Below are positions 26,402 to 35,128 of a stretch of DNA of 64,000 nucleotides, in pieces. The stretch lies in assembly GCA_964635295.1 (NCBI GenBank), contig CAZWOB010000003.1, positions 30,753-94,752 of the forward strand, read 5' to 3'. The translations under genes and the position numbers were made by a program. Position 1 is the first letter of the stretch; every line of letters starts with the position of its first letter. Under the pieces are notes generated by a model. It ran no database searches. It was not told where the DNA came from and was given only the letters and a program-made list of their open reading frames with translations. Source of the DNA: Waddlia sp964635295 (GTDB taxonomy: Bacteria; Chlamydiota; Chlamydiia; Chlamydiales; Waddliaceae).

Positions 26402-27138
26402 AAGATCAAACAGCCATTGTAACTGGGGGAAGCGCTGGCATCGGCCGAGCAGTCGCGCATACATTCGCCCTTCAAGGCGCCAAAGTGGCCATTTTTGGTA
26501 CGAATGCAGAACGGGGTCAATCGACTGCCGATCAGATCAATAAAGAGCTAAGCAGTGATGTCATCACTTTCTATCAGGTTGACGTGTCCAAAAAAGATGA
26601 GGTTTCACAAGCGATCAAGGAAGTTCTTACAAAATTTGAGAAAGTGGATATCCTCGTCAACAATGCCGGAGTCACTAGAGATCAGTTATTAATCAAAATG
26701 ACGGAAGATGATTGGGACGACGTCATGGCGATTAATGCGAAATCCTGCTACAATACCTGCCAAGCTCTTGTTCGGCCGATGATGAAGGCTAGACGTGGAA
26801 AAATTATCAATATGAGTTCAGTTGTTGGAATGACTGGAAACGCTGGACAGGCCAATTATGCGGCTTCCAAGTCGGCCATTATCGGATTTTCGAAAGCGAT
26901 GGCCAAAGAGCTTGCGACAAGAAATATTTGTGTTAACTGTGTAGCTCCCGGATTTATTCAAACGCGTATGACTGAAGCGCTTGGTGAGCAGCAGAAAGAG
27001 GGCATCTTATCGCAAATCCCATTTGGAAAGATGGGGTCCGCTGAAGATGTTGCGAATGCAGTGTTATTTTTAGCGAGTCCGTTATCGGACTACATTACCG
27101 GTCAAGTGATTACAGTTGACGGTGGAATGATTTTATAA
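26386..27138 (+). CDS. fabG: 3-oxoacyl-ACP reductase FabG
   Basis: 250-residue short-chain dehydrogenase. NADPH loop TGGSAGIGRAVA, LVNNAGVTRD, catalytic SSVVG...YAASKSA (Tyr/Lys pair) and the C-terminal DYITGQVITVDGGM of FabG. It reduces 3-oxoacyl-ACP. Starts 16 nt inside fabD with GGAAGAGG upstream; acpP follows after 23 nt. Confidence 0.97.
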   Translation: MQQLLKDQTAIVTGGSAGIGRAVAHTFALQGAKVAIFGTNAERGQSTADQINKELSSDVITFYQVDVSKKDEVSQAIKEVLTKFEKVDILVNNAGVTRDQLLIKMTEDDWDDVMAINAKSCYNTCQALVRPMMKARRGKIINMSSVVGMTGNAGQANYAASKSAIIGFSKAMAKELATRNICVNCVAPGFIQTRMTEALGEQQKEGILSQIPFGKMGSAEDVANAVLFLASPLSDYITGQVITVDGGMIL

Positions 27139-27161
27139 CCCTTTCAATAGAGGAAGAAGAA

Positions 27162-27395
27162 ATGGCTACAGAACAAGAAGTGATCGACATTGTTGTCGAG
27201 CAGCTGGGTGTAGATAAAAGTGATGTCTCAATGGAAAAGTCTTTTGTTGAAGACCTCAATGCAGACTCATTGGATCTGACCGAGTTGATCATGACTTTCG
27301 AAGAGCGTTTTGGTATTGAGATTTCCGAAGAAGAAGCAGAAAAGCTGAAAACTGTCGGAGACGTCATTAATTATCTGGATAAAGCCAAAGCATAA
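27162..27395 (+). CDS. acpP: Acyl carrier protein
   Basis: 77-residue acidic four-helix protein with the phosphopantetheine site DLNADSLDLTEL (Ser near residue 37). It carries the growing chain for the Fab enzymes upstream and the acyl donors for LpxD. AGAGGAAG precedes the ATG and an intrinsic terminator closes the operon at 27403. Confidence 0.97.
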   Translation: MATEQEVIDIVVEQLGVDKSDVSMEKSFVEDLNADSLDLTELIMTFEERFGIEISEEEAEKLKTVGDVINYLDKAKA

Positions 27396-27402
27396 TCTTG
27401 CC

Positions 27403-27444
27403 AGAGCGTGTCATCTCTGATTGATTGACACGCTCTTCTTTTTT
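27403..27444 (+). terminator. Intrinsic terminator of the fab operon
   Basis: AGAGCGTGTCA (27403-27413) pairs with TGACACGCTCT (27426-27436), an 11-bp stem with a 12-nt loop, followed by TCTTTTTT. It lies 7 bp after the acpP stop. Confidence 0.9.
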
Positions 27445-27528
27445 GATCTCCCCAATACTTGAACAATAGCATCTATAAAAGAAAGGGTACTGGATTTCCT
27501 TTTCAATGAAGTCAATTTAAAGAGATTT

Positions 27529-27607
27529 TCCACCGCCGAGATCACGGAGAACACCGAGATTAATAATTGTACTATACAATCTCTATGATCTTTGGGGGCT
27601 CTGTGGT
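27529..27607. repeat. Imperfect inverted repeat of the 'ctccgtgatctc' type
   Basis: The left part 27529-27560 (ccaccgccgagatcacggag and following) and the right part 27578-27607 (aatctctatgatctttgggg and following) are imperfect reverse complements around an AT-rich 17-nt centre. The text is the degenerate 'tctcggtgttctccgtgatctcggcggtgg' family. A single related copy occurs at 43171. It fills the 283-bp gap between acpP and acpS, where I see no gene. Confidence 0.65.
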
Positions 27608-27678
27608 AGTCGTATTTGCTCTACAATGCTTTCTCAGAGTCAAGTAGTTGTTGAAATAGAAATTACAAATTTTTGAAG

Positions 27679-28053
27679 TTATTTTGAGTTTTCGACAATG
27701 GCGACGGATGTCGCGTATTTTTTCGAATGACTGATCGAAATGTGGATGACCGGATCGGAAAAATGAGTTCTCACTTCAGGAGAAAGATATACCTGAGGCT
27801 TCCCCTGAGAGTCATTTAAAATTTCAATATCTGTCCATGAGACCGCTTTCCGGATCCCTGTTCCGAGAGCTTTTACAATCGCTTCTTTTGCAGCAAATCT
27901 TCCTGCATAGTGTTGGATGGGATTGCGGTATTTTAAACAATATTCTTGCTCGGAAGGCGTGAATAATCGATCTAAAAATTGTTGACCGTACCGATTGACA
28001 ACTTTCTCGATACGGTCAATTTCTATGATATCAGTTCCTAATCCTCGAAGCAT
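27679..28053 (-). CDS. acpS: Holo-ACP synthase AcpS
   Basis: 124 residues. LGTDIIEIDRIEKV at the N-terminus, FAAKEAIVKALGTGI with the catalytic Glu/Lys and ISISHSKKYATSVAIVE near the end. AcpS attaches 4'-phosphopantetheine to AcpP, encoded 300 bp away on the other strand. It is 6 bp downstream of the PIN/TRAM gene and probably co-transcribed with it. Confidence 0.95.
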   Translation of the reverse strand: MLRGLGTDIIEIDRIEKVVNRYGQQFLDRLFTPSEQEYCLKYRNPIQHYAGRFAAKEAIVKALGTGIRKAVSWTDIEILNDSQGKPQVYLSPEVRTHFSDPVIHISISHSKKYATSVAIVENSK

Positions 28054-28059
28054 GAGCGC

Positions 28060-29163
28060 TTACAGGGCAAAGTACTTTTTAGCTGACGGATCGTGGGTCG
28101 GCATCGGCATGTCGTCAGCCGGATTCCCTTCTTCGTCTTCAAGCGCATTGCAGAAAATCATTCTTCCAGATGAGGTGTGTTTAACAGATAGCACTTGAGC
28201 TTTGATCATTTCCCCAATGAACTCTGCTCCTCCATTAATGACGACCATGGTCCCATCATCGAGGTAACCTACCCCTTGACGCGCCTCTTTTCCATAACGC
28301 TGCACTTTGATCGTGATGAACTCACCAGCTTGAGTAAGCGGTTTCAAAGCCTTAGCGAGGCTGTGCATATTGATGATCCTAATCCCCTCAATGCTTGACT
28401 GCTCGATCTGATTGGCCTCCGCTGTCAGCATGTAGGCGTCACGAAGCCTTGCTAAACGAACGAGTTTACCCTGGATATCCTTGATTTCGGGGAAATCGGT
28501 TTCAACAGTCTTCAAGTGAAGTTTCGGAAGCTCTTCAAGCTTTTTAATGACTTCAAGCGCGCGCCTTGCCTTCGAGTTTGAGGGATTTTCCTGAGACTCC
28601 GCTTTTTCATAGATGTCCTTTAAAACGAAGCGAGGAAGAACGAGGTGGTTGTCAAGAAGACCGGCCGCTGCAAGGTCGATCAGTCGGGTATCGCACAATG
28701 CCGTAAAATCGAGGATGTAATCTTTTTTCTTCTGAGTGGAAGGCTTGAATTTAATAAAAGGGATGCTTGTGTGGATCTCTTCTGCAGCCTTGGCTGTGAA
28801 GGAAATGCCGAAATACACGCTGAAGAGAAAAATCCCGACTTTAATTAGATTCACAGTTTCCGGCCAGATCGCCAGTGCCGCCAAATCAATCACTGATGTC
28901 AAAACAAGACTAAGGGACTGACCAAGCAGGTATCCGAATAAAAGTCCCAGCGTCAGGGTGTTCATCTGCTTTAATGATACGCGCTTAAAAATAATGTCGG
29001 ATAGAAAGACAAACCCGCTGAAGGCAATACCGCAGATGATTCCGACGAAAGCGCTATAAGGCGTAAATCCATAAGAGAATGTCGTTGCGGTGAACAGGGT
29101 AAAGAAAAGTACCGATAAAACGGTAAAAATTAATTTAAAAAAGACTGCATATCCATTCATCAT
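28060..29163 (-). CDS. YacL-like membrane protein with PIN and TRAM domains
   Basis: 367 residues: four N-terminal transmembrane helices (about 5-130), a PIN-like nuclease domain (about 145-280, YILDFTALCDTRLIDLAAAG) and a TRAM domain (about 285-345, GEFITIKVQRYGKEARQGVGYLDDGTMVVI in part). This is the architecture of B. subtilis YacL. The usual second acidic site (TND/TTD) reads LTAEANQIE here, so catalysis may be altered. The role is unknown; an RNA-binding membrane function is plausible. Confidence 0.88.
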   Translation of the reverse strand: MMNGYAVFFKLIFTVLSVLFFTLFTATTFSYGFTPYSAFVGIICGIAFSGFVFLSDIIFKRVSLKQMNTLTLGLLFGYLLGQSLSLVLTSVIDLAALAIWPETVNLIKVGIFLFSVYFGISFTAKAAEEIHTSIPFIKFKPSTQKKKDYILDFTALCDTRLIDLAAAGLLDNHLVLPRFVLKDIYEKAESQENPSNSKARRALEVIKKLEELPKLHLKTVETDFPEIKDIQGKLVRLARLRDAYMLTAEANQIEQSSIEGIRIINMHSLAKALKPLTQAGEFITIKVQRYGKEARQGVGYLDDGTMVVINGGAEFIGEMIKAQVLSVKHTSSGRMIFCNALEDEEGNPADDMPMPTHDPSAKKYFAL

Positions 29164-29492
29164 TCATATTCCCAAATTTGTAGAGTGAGACTTGATCCTT
29201 AAAAAAGCGCTTGAAACTTACCCGCACGCCTGTAAAAAGCCTCAATTAATCTTTATCATCGATTTATTTCGATTAAGCTTCTTTGACTCCTGTAGAAGTC
29301 TAAAAAAAGTAAGCTACATTCCGCGCTTCTTTTTATCAACAAGGAAATTTCTGAACCTGTATTCAACGACCGTTAACAGACATTCTCTGAACTGGTTGAG
29401 GATTGTACTTCAGAATAAATATTTATATATGAATAGACGTTTTTTGTCCACCTTTGCTATGCTATACATTTTGCTTTAAACAAAGTGGACAT
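29164..29492. other. 329-bp intergenic region with imperfect inverted repeat at its end
   Basis: No convincing gene. It separates two divergent genes. At its right end GTCCACCTTTG (29446-29456) is an imperfect inverted repeat of CAAAGTGGAC (29481-29490), which lies 2 nt before the ATG at 29493 and includes its weak ribosome site. A TATACA (29463) between the arms could be a -10 box. The repeat could mask translation initiation or be an operator. Confidence 0.45.
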
Positions 29493-29957
29493 ATGTTAAC
29501 TTTTAAACACAAAACTTTAATTATCACAGCTGGAATGGTCTGGTTTGTGATAGGTGTATTTCTTTTGCAACTGGGGTTGCGGTTGCTGACCGGCCTGTTA
29601 TTGCCTGAGGCGAATTACAGTTCGATGTTCTCATCGATGGCGAATATGTTCGGTAGTTATGAAAACAGCGTGATCGTTCTCATTCTTGCCGGTTTGATGA
29701 TCGGTTTTTGGAAAGGCAGGGTCGTCCTCGCGAAATCTGTCAATCGCGTTGTCAATCGTATACGATCTTTTGAAGAGCCCACATCAATTGCCAAGATGTA
29801 CAGCCTGCCGTATTACTTATTGCTGCTTTCCATGATCGGACTGGGGATGGCGATCAAGTTTTTCCAGGTACCGATGGATATCAGGGGAGCGATCGATGTT
29901 GCCATAGGCGCAGCTTTGATCAACGGCTCAATGCTGTATTTCCGTCAAGCCCGATGA
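29493..29957 (+). CDS. Hypothetical integral membrane protein
   Basis: 154 residues from the ATG at 29493. About four transmembrane helices: LIITAGMVWFVIGVFLLQLG, VIVLILAGLMIGFW, YYLLLLSMIGLGMAI and DVAIGAALINGSMLYF, with a basic loop (RVVNRVRS-like) between 2 and 3. No family recognised. The 3' end overlaps the convergent rlmH by 13 nt. Confidence 0.75.
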   Translation: MLTFKHKTLIITAGMVWFVIGVFLLQLGLRLLTGLLLPEANYSSMFSSMANMFGSYENSVIVLILAGLMIGFWKGRVVLAKSVNRVVNRIRSFEEPTSIAKMYSLPYYLLLLSMIGLGMAIKFFQVPMDIRGAIDVAIGAALINGSMLYFRQAR

Positions 29958-30370
29958 TAATCGGAGCCTTTGTCGATTTCAAGGGCGCGATAGATCTGTT
30001 CAATAAGGATTAGCCGGCTCATTTGATGGGTAAAGGTCAGCGGAGACAAGCTGATTTTTTGCCCATCGGCCAGCAAACTTTTTGGAATCCCGTCCGCCCC
30101 TCCGATGACAAAGGTCAATTTTGAACCTCCACGTTCAAGAGATTCGACTAAGAAGCTAGAGAATTGTTCGCTTGTATGGAGGGAGCCTTTGGGGTCGAGG
30201 AGAATTGTATTTTTCTCCTTAGCTGCAAGCTCCTCCAGCTGATGATCATTCTTTGCCCATTGATACGTGAAGCTTACCGTAGACCTTAACCGCTTAGCAT
30301 ATTCGTCGATGGCGTCGAGGAGCCACTGTTCTTTTGTTTTTCCGACAGACAGGATTTTAATGTGATACAT
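29945..30370 (-). CDS. rlmH: 23S rRNA pseudouridine-1915 N3-methyltransferase RlmH
   Basis: 141-residue SPOUT methyltransferase. ILSVGKTKEQW at the N-terminus, FVIGGADGIP (SAM knot) and LTFTHQMSRLILIEQIYRA with the conserved C-terminal DYHRA. It is slightly shorter than the usual ~155 residues, but no domain is missing. Overlaps smpB by 14 nt. Confidence 0.94.
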   Translation of the reverse strand: MYHIKILSVGKTKEQWLLDAIDEYAKRLRSTVSFTYQWAKNDHQLEELAAKEKNTILLDPKGSLHTSEQFSSFLVESLERGGSKLTFVIGGADGIPKSLLADGQKISLSPLTFTHQMSRLILIEQIYRALEIDKGSDYHRA

Positions 30371-30827
30371 CGCGTTTCATGGCTTGCTGAATGCGTCTCT
30401 TCTCATCTCTGTCTTTCAAAGATTTTCTCTTGTCCAGACCTGTTTTTCCTCGAGCGGTCGCCAGGCTGACTTTGATCCTTCCACTTTTCAGATAGATAGC
30501 GAGCGGAACGATCGTCAGCCCTTTTTCCTGAGCGGCGGACTTAAGGCGCTGGATCTCTTTCTTGTGCATGAGAAGCTTGCGTTCCCTTGTCTCTTCATGG
30601 TTATGGATGTTGCCATGTTTCCAGTGGGCGATATGGCACTTGAGAAGCCAGAGCTCGCTTTCTTTTACGCGGATGTACGCTTCCTGCAAAGAGCCGCCAT
30701 TGTCCCTGAGGGACTTGACCTCTGTGCCGGTCAGGACAATCCCTGCTTCGTAGGTGTCCAGTATTTCATATTGATGCCGCGCCTTTCTGTTCGAGACTAA
30801 TTCAGACGACGATGTTTTTTTTCCCAT
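30357..30827 (-). CDS. smpB: SsrA-binding protein SmpB
   Basis: 156 residues from the ATG at 30827 (earlier in-frame codons have no site). N-terminal NRKARHQYEILDTYEAGIVL, GTEVKSLRDNGGSLQEAYI and C-terminal RGKTGLDKRKSLKDRDEKRR are SmpB signatures. It binds tmRNA for rescue of stalled ribosomes; the ssrA gene itself is not in the window. Divergent from dnaN. Confidence 0.96.
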   Translation of the reverse strand: MGKKTSSSELVSNRKARHQYEILDTYEAGIVLTGTEVKSLRDNGGSLQEAYIRVKESELWLLKCHIAHWKHGNIHNHEETRERKLLMHKKEIQRLKSAAQEKGLTIVPLAIYLKSGRIKVSLATARGKTGLDKRKSLKDRDEKRRIQQAMKRDVSH

Positions 30828-30964
30828 TTCTAATGATTGCAGTGTTGTATTTTGTGCTTTAAGTATAACGCAATGCGCGGATAAAAACACAGTCTCTATT
30901 GCTTGACTTTCACTTTTTTAATCGGTTAATCTTTACCCCTACACGATCACAAAAGGAATCTGTT

Positions 30965-32098
30965 ATGAAGTTCGTCATTTCCACACAAGAGTTCAACTAT
31001 TTAATCAGCAAATGTCAACATGTCGTTCCCCCGAATCCTACGATGCCGATCCTTTCTAATATCCTGATAGAAGCGAAAAATGGAGAACTGACCTTGACTG
31101 CGACTGATCTGACCGTCGGCGTCCGGTGTTTTACCGAAGCCAAAGTGCTTGAAGAAGGTTCCACCACGCTTCCGGCCAAAAAGCTGTCCTCATTGATCCG
31201 TGAGCTGACTTCGATGAATGTCGAAGTGACGACAAACGATCATCACGTCACTGAGATTATTGCAGACTCCTCAAAATTCAAACTGCACGGGATGGCAGGG
31301 AGCAACTTCCCCGACCTTCCTTCTTTCGGAGATGCGACACCGGTCAAGCTGACACAAGAACAGCTTAAAGAGATGTTTTTCCGCACGTCCTTTGCCGTCT
31401 CTAAAGATGATACGCGTTATGCCCTGACAGGGGTGTTCCTGCATATTGAAAACGGAAAGGCAAGCTTTGTCGGAACTGACGGGAAGCGCCTGGCCAGAAC
31501 CCATCTGGATATGCAGGTCGACCCTTCCTTTTCAGGCAGCTATATTGTCCCAATCAAGGCTGTTGACGAGATCCTCAAAAATCTCAAAGAAGAAGGGGAT
31601 GCAACCCTTTATCTCTTAAACGATAAAATCGCCGTTGAAACGGAAAACAGCCTCCATGTCTCCAAGCTGCTCTCCGGAGACTATCCTGACGTCAATCGGG
31701 TCATTCCTGAGCAGTCCGCTCAGGTCGTGACCCTGCACAGGGAGGAACTGCTGACTCTGTTGAGGCAAGTGTCGCTTTTTACAGCAGAGGGGTATCACTC
31801 GGTACGTTTCTCTTTTGGGAATGGCGAAGTCAAACTGTCCGCTAACACAAAGGATATCGGTGAGGGCAATGTTTCCATGCCGGTCAATTACCACGCCGAA
31901 CAGATCGATATTGCGTTCGATCCAACGTTTTTCATGGACATTCTTAAGCATACAAGAGGGGAACGGGTCACGCTCGGGGTCACAGACTCTTTCAATCCAG
32001 GCGTCATCACAGACTCTGAAGAAGGGACGACGGCGACTGCCGGAAATTCGCCTCTATTTGTCTTAATGCCGATGCGATTGAGTGAGAATGTGGGTTAA
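30965..32098 (+). CDS. dnaN: DNA polymerase III beta clamp
   Basis: 377 residues from the ATG at 30965 (AAAGGAATC upstream). Three clamp domains: KFVISTQEFNYLISKCQHVV, VKLTQEQLKEMFFRTSFAVSKDDTRYALTGVFL (in part) and a C-terminal PLFVLMPMRLSE that forms the polymerase/ligand pocket. It is the processivity clamp. The gene order dnaN-recF with a divergent smpB is as I remember it in Chlamydia. The stop lies 11 nt inside recF. Confidence 0.97.
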   Translation: MKFVISTQEFNYLISKCQHVVPPNPTMPILSNILIEAKNGELTLTATDLTVGVRCFTEAKVLEEGSTTLPAKKLSSLIRELTSMNVEVTTNDHHVTEIIADSSKFKLHGMAGSNFPDLPSFGDATPVKLTQEQLKEMFFRTSFAVSKDDTRYALTGVFLHIENGKASFVGTDGKRLARTHLDMQVDPSFSGSYIVPIKAVDEILKNLKEEGDATLYLLNDKIAVETENSLHVSKLLSGDYPDVNRVIPEQSAQVVTLHREELLTLLRQVSLFTAEGYHSVRFSFGNGEVKLSANTKDIGEGNVSMPVNYHAEQIDIAFDPTFFMDILKHTRGERVTLGVTDSFNPGVITDSEEGTTATAGNSPLFVLMPMRLSENVG

Positions 32099-33128
32099 GG
32101 CGCTGCTGCTGCGCAATTTCCGATCATATGGAGATGCGCAGTTTCAGTTCAGCCCTCAAAACAACCTGATCATTGGACCAAACGCTCGTGGTAAAACGAC
32201 GATCCTGGAGGCGATCTATCTTTTGATCACCGGGCGTTCGTTCCGTTCCAATAATCTTGATGAGCTCGTCAAAGAAGGAGAGGATGGATTTTACGTCGAA
32301 CTCCACTACGAGAATCAGGGTATCGATCATTCGATCCGGTATATTTATGAAAAAAAGCAGAGGCGCATTTTTGCAAACCGCCATCCCTGCAAATCCCTTT
32401 CCGATCTGCTTGGGCTTCTGCAGGGGGCATTATTACTGCCTGATGATATTCAACTGATCAAAGGCGCGCCTAAACAGCGAAGAAAATACCTCGATCTGCA
32501 GCTTGCGCAGATGAACCCTCTCTATGTGCATCATCTGACGCGCTATTTTCGCGCGATGCGCCAACGGAACGCATTGTTAAAAATGCACAGCGAGCGGGCA
32601 ATAGAACTATTTGAAACTGAGATGGCAAGCTCCGGTGCATATCTGATTGAAGAACGGGAGAGGATTGTAGCTCTTCTTACGCAAGATTGCACAGAGGTTC
32701 AGGAAGCGCTTTCATGCGGAAAGGAAGCTGTTTCATTAAAATATGTCCCAAAATACCAGCCAAAAGACCTTCTTGAACAGTATCGAAAAATGAGGTCGAG
32801 AGAGATGAAAACGGGGTCGTCAATGGTCGGCCCGCATTTAGACGACTTGTCTCTTAAACTGGGCAATCAAGAAGCGAAGCTCTATGCAAGCGAAGGGCAA
32901 AAAAAGAGTTTGACCACGGCGTTAAAGTTTGCAGAGTGGAATCAGTTGAAAGCGCACTCTGATACAACTCCTTTGATGTTGATCGATGATGTCGGAGTTA
33001 GTCTCGATGCAAGCAGGCGGGAGAAATTGATTTCTTTATTGGACGGCTTTTCTCAGGTATTCGTTACAAGCACAGAGCCGCTGCAATTTTCTTCCAGCTC
33101 GCGTGATACGGAGCAGGTCAAACTGTAG
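32088..33128 (+). CDS. recF: DNA replication/repair ATPase RecF
   Basis: 346 residues from the ATG at 32088 (a GTG at 32082 is an alternative). Walker A GPNARGKTT near residue 35, ABC-type signature YASEGQKKSLTTALKFAEW and Walker B LMLIDDVGVSLD. RecF acts with RecR (encoded at 23765) in gap repair. Overlaps dnaN by 11 nt. Confidence 0.96.
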   Translation: MWVKALLLRNFRSYGDAQFQFSPQNNLIIGPNARGKTTILEAIYLLITGRSFRSNNLDELVKEGEDGFYVELHYENQGIDHSIRYIYEKKQRRIFANRHPCKSLSDLLGLLQGALLLPDDIQLIKGAPKQRRKYLDLQLAQMNPLYVHHLTRYFRAMRQRNALLKMHSERAIELFETEMASSGAYLIEERERIVALLTQDCTEVQEALSCGKEAVSLKYVPKYQPKDLLEQYRKMRSREMKTGSSMVGPHLDDLSLKLGNQEAKLYASEGQKKSLTTALKFAEWNQLKAHSDTTPLMLIDDVGVSLDASRREKLISLLDGFSQVFVTSTEPLQFSSSSRDTEQVKL

Positions 33129-33131
33129 TTT

Positions 33132-34526
33132 TTAATCCATTGTCATGCGGCCGAAAGGCGTGATGCTAAAGCACTCTCTTCCTTGATGGGTGCCGGTCGC
33201 GACCAGCCCTGCCGAGAAGAGCGTTTGGAAGATGTACTGATGGATGGTTTTAATATCATTTTCAGAATAGGAGGGAAATTCGTATTTCCACCGTCTTCCT
33301 TTTTTAACGAGCATGACTGGATGATTATCGCCTATCGGCGCACAGGATGCTTTTATAAAATCATCGAAATAGATCCAGCCTTTGCTCATCAGTCTCTTGA
33401 GGCAGTTTTCTATTTCCCGCAAGTCCCTGTCGATATATCCGCCTGGAATTGCAGTGCCTTGATGAGCGCCGTAGCGATAGACAGCGATCGCCTGTTCCTG
33501 CAGATGCTTTTCCAGCCATGCCTTTGCAACGGTTCTCGGAATAATCTCATGATCCGTCACTTCGACAAGCTTTAACTTTGTCAGCATCTTTACTAAGAGC
33601 TCGCTAAATTGGAGACTGATAGGGCGTGCGAGAAGCTGTTCTGCGGATTCCAACGGAAGTGATAATTTCCCTTCGACTTCTTGAACAGGAACCGGCGTTT
33701 GCAAAGAGCTTGAGATAATGGTCGACATGTCCATGACGAAGCCAAAGTCGTGGGGATGCGTGCGTTCGATTTCCAATGGCTGGTCGACTTGAACAGGCAT
33801 ATTTTTCTGGCGGAATCTGAGAAGTTGCCGCCATTCGTAAAATGGAGTGATCACTTCGACCCAATGGTCGTTGGACTCGTTGTAGCTGAGACAGCAAATG
33901 AGATTAAATTCAAGATGAAGCATGTACTCTTCAAATTGCTCTCGCGTCAGATTATATTTCTCAATGACCTCGCTCGCATGAATTTTATAGTCGGGCTTGC
34001 TGTAAACGTCGTTCATGATCGCGTTTAATATCGGCTCGTCAAAAGAGATCTCATCCAGGTATCTTTGATAAATTTTTGGAGTGAGCAAGTACTTTTCGAC
34101 AATGGAACCGAAGATATCGTCAGAAGTGCGGGGAATGGAATACCAGGTTGGGAGGACATGAATCGGAACCTTGCTTAGCAGACCTCTGACAAATTCCATG
34201 TCGGCGCGAAAGTCATCGTCAAATTTTGGGATTTGAGATTCATAGTATTTACGCATCTCTTTGTCGACAATGATCTGATCACCGTCCAAATGAAAAAGTT
34301 TCAACGTTAACAATTTCTCAAGCGCCGAGCTAAGCTCATCTTCCGTTGAGTCCAAATATTCGGCAATTTGCTGAATAGTGGACTTCAAGGATCCATGGAT
34401 GATCTCTGTGAGGACATTGACTTCAAAGACGGACAGGTCCGCCATCAATTTCCTGCATTCGATATCCTTTCCAAAATTGTAGTCTGAAAGGTTGATCTTG
34501 TTCTTTCTTAAAGGATTTACTAGCAT
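33132..34526 (-). CDS. Conserved hypothetical, several winged-helix-like segments
   Basis: 464 residues with no signal peptide or transmembrane helix. The sequence reads as successive small helical/winged-helix modules: SVFEVNVLTEIIHGSLKSTI near residue 35, HASEVIEKYNLTREQFEEYM near 180, and a C-terminal IHQYIFQTLFSAGLVATGTH ending FSITPFGRMTMD. The last is reminiscent of the wHTH modules of XPB/Ssl2-associated proteins. No family is certain. It converges on recF with 3 bp between stops. Confidence 0.75.
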   Translation of the reverse strand: MLVNPLRKNKINLSDYNFGKDIECRKLMADLSVFEVNVLTEIIHGSLKSTIQQIAEYLDSTEDELSSALEKLLTLKLFHLDGDQIIVDKEMRKYYESQIPKFDDDFRADMEFVRGLLSKVPIHVLPTWYSIPRTSDDIFGSIVEKYLLTPKIYQRYLDEISFDEPILNAIMNDVYSKPDYKIHASEVIEKYNLTREQFEEYMLHLEFNLICCLSYNESNDHWVEVITPFYEWRQLLRFRQKNMPVQVDQPLEIERTHPHDFGFVMDMSTIISSSLQTPVPVQEVEGKLSLPLESAEQLLARPISLQFSELLVKMLTKLKLVEVTDHEIIPRTVAKAWLEKHLQEQAIAVYRYGAHQGTAIPGGYIDRDLREIENCLKRLMSKGWIYFDDFIKASCAPIGDNHPVMLVKKGRRWKYEFPSYSENDIKTIHQYIFQTLFSAGLVATGTHQGRECFSITPFGRMTMD

Positions 34527-34707
34527 GTCCTAACCGAATTTAAAAAAAATCTTGTGATTTTATTTAATTATTTTTGAGTAGTTCCTTTTTTTATCAGGAT
34601 CATTTTAACAATTTCTTAAAATGATAGCAAGATCAGTTTGTTATTTGTAAATTAACACTGAAATAACTTGTGTTTTTAAAATATTGATTTTATAATGAGG
34701 TAAGACG

Positions 34708-34752
34708 ATGAGTATACCGAACATGTTTCCAAATCCGATTTTCAGACGATGA
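34708..34752 (+). CDS. Possible 14-residue leader ORF
   Basis: A short frame ATG AGT ATA ... TGA preceded by ATGAGG at good spacing encodes MSIPNMFPNPIFRR. Its first codons form the left arm of the inverted repeat 34713-34787, whose right arm ends 4 nt before the ribosome site of the next gene. It may be a translated leader or chance; the coupling with the repeat makes it worth recording. Confidence 0.3.
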   Translation: MSIPNMFPNPIFRR

Positions 34753-34787
34753 AGTATGAAACTGAATTTTGAAACATGATCGGTATA
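34713..34787. repeat. 17-bp inverted repeat (one mismatch) upstream of the chaperone operon
   Basis: TATACCGAACATGTTTC (34713-34729) and GAAACATGATCGGTATA (34771-34787) pair with one mismatch around a 41-nt loop. The right arm plus flank, CATGATCGGTATAACCT (34774-34790 region), recurs exactly at 53757-53773, and a relative (TATACTGATCATGTT) is at 63601. The arm ends just before AAGGAGG of the gene at 34803. The 276-bp gap otherwise is AT-rich, with no other gene. Confidence 0.7.
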
Positions 34788-34802
34788 ACCTAAGGAGGGA
34801 CT

Positions 34803-35114
34803 ATGCCTAACCCAATTCAAGGTCCTCAAGGAGGATCTCCGATCGACCCGAACATCGGTAAAGAATGGTCTCAAGGTGATGAAGGTGAGCAACTGTCGCT
34901 TTCTGAAACTGGAGGGAGTCCTGTTTCCAGCGAAGACGTGAAGAAGAATTGTGAAACTTTGAGGTCTTTTGGCCCTCTGCCTGACCAATTAAAGCCGATC
35001 GTCGATGCCGCTTCGGAGAACGGGAGTATGCCGATCGGCCCGCTTTTAGCAAGCGCACGGGATTCGGCTGGTGCTGTCGCGGCGATCATAGCGTCCACGA
35101 GGAAGCAGGACTGA
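34803..35114 (+). CDS. Small hypothetical, first gene of LcrH-chaperone cluster
   Basis: 103 residues, AAGGAGG 5-6 nt upstream of the ATG. Pro/Gly/Ser-rich and probably disordered for the first 50 residues, then a short helical half (SEDVKKNCETLRSFG; LLASARDSAGAVAAIIAS). No signal peptide, which fits a type III substrate or structural component rather than a Sec protein. It lies 14 nt before the next gene, in a cluster that ends with an LcrH chaperone. The function is a guess from context. Confidence 0.6.
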   Translation: MPNPIQGPQGGSPIDPNIGKEWSQGDEGEQLSLSETGGSPVSSEDVKKNCETLRSFGPLPDQLKPIVDAASENGSMPIGPLLASARDSAGAVAAIIASTRKQD

Positions 35115-35128
35115 CCTGGAGGAGAAAG

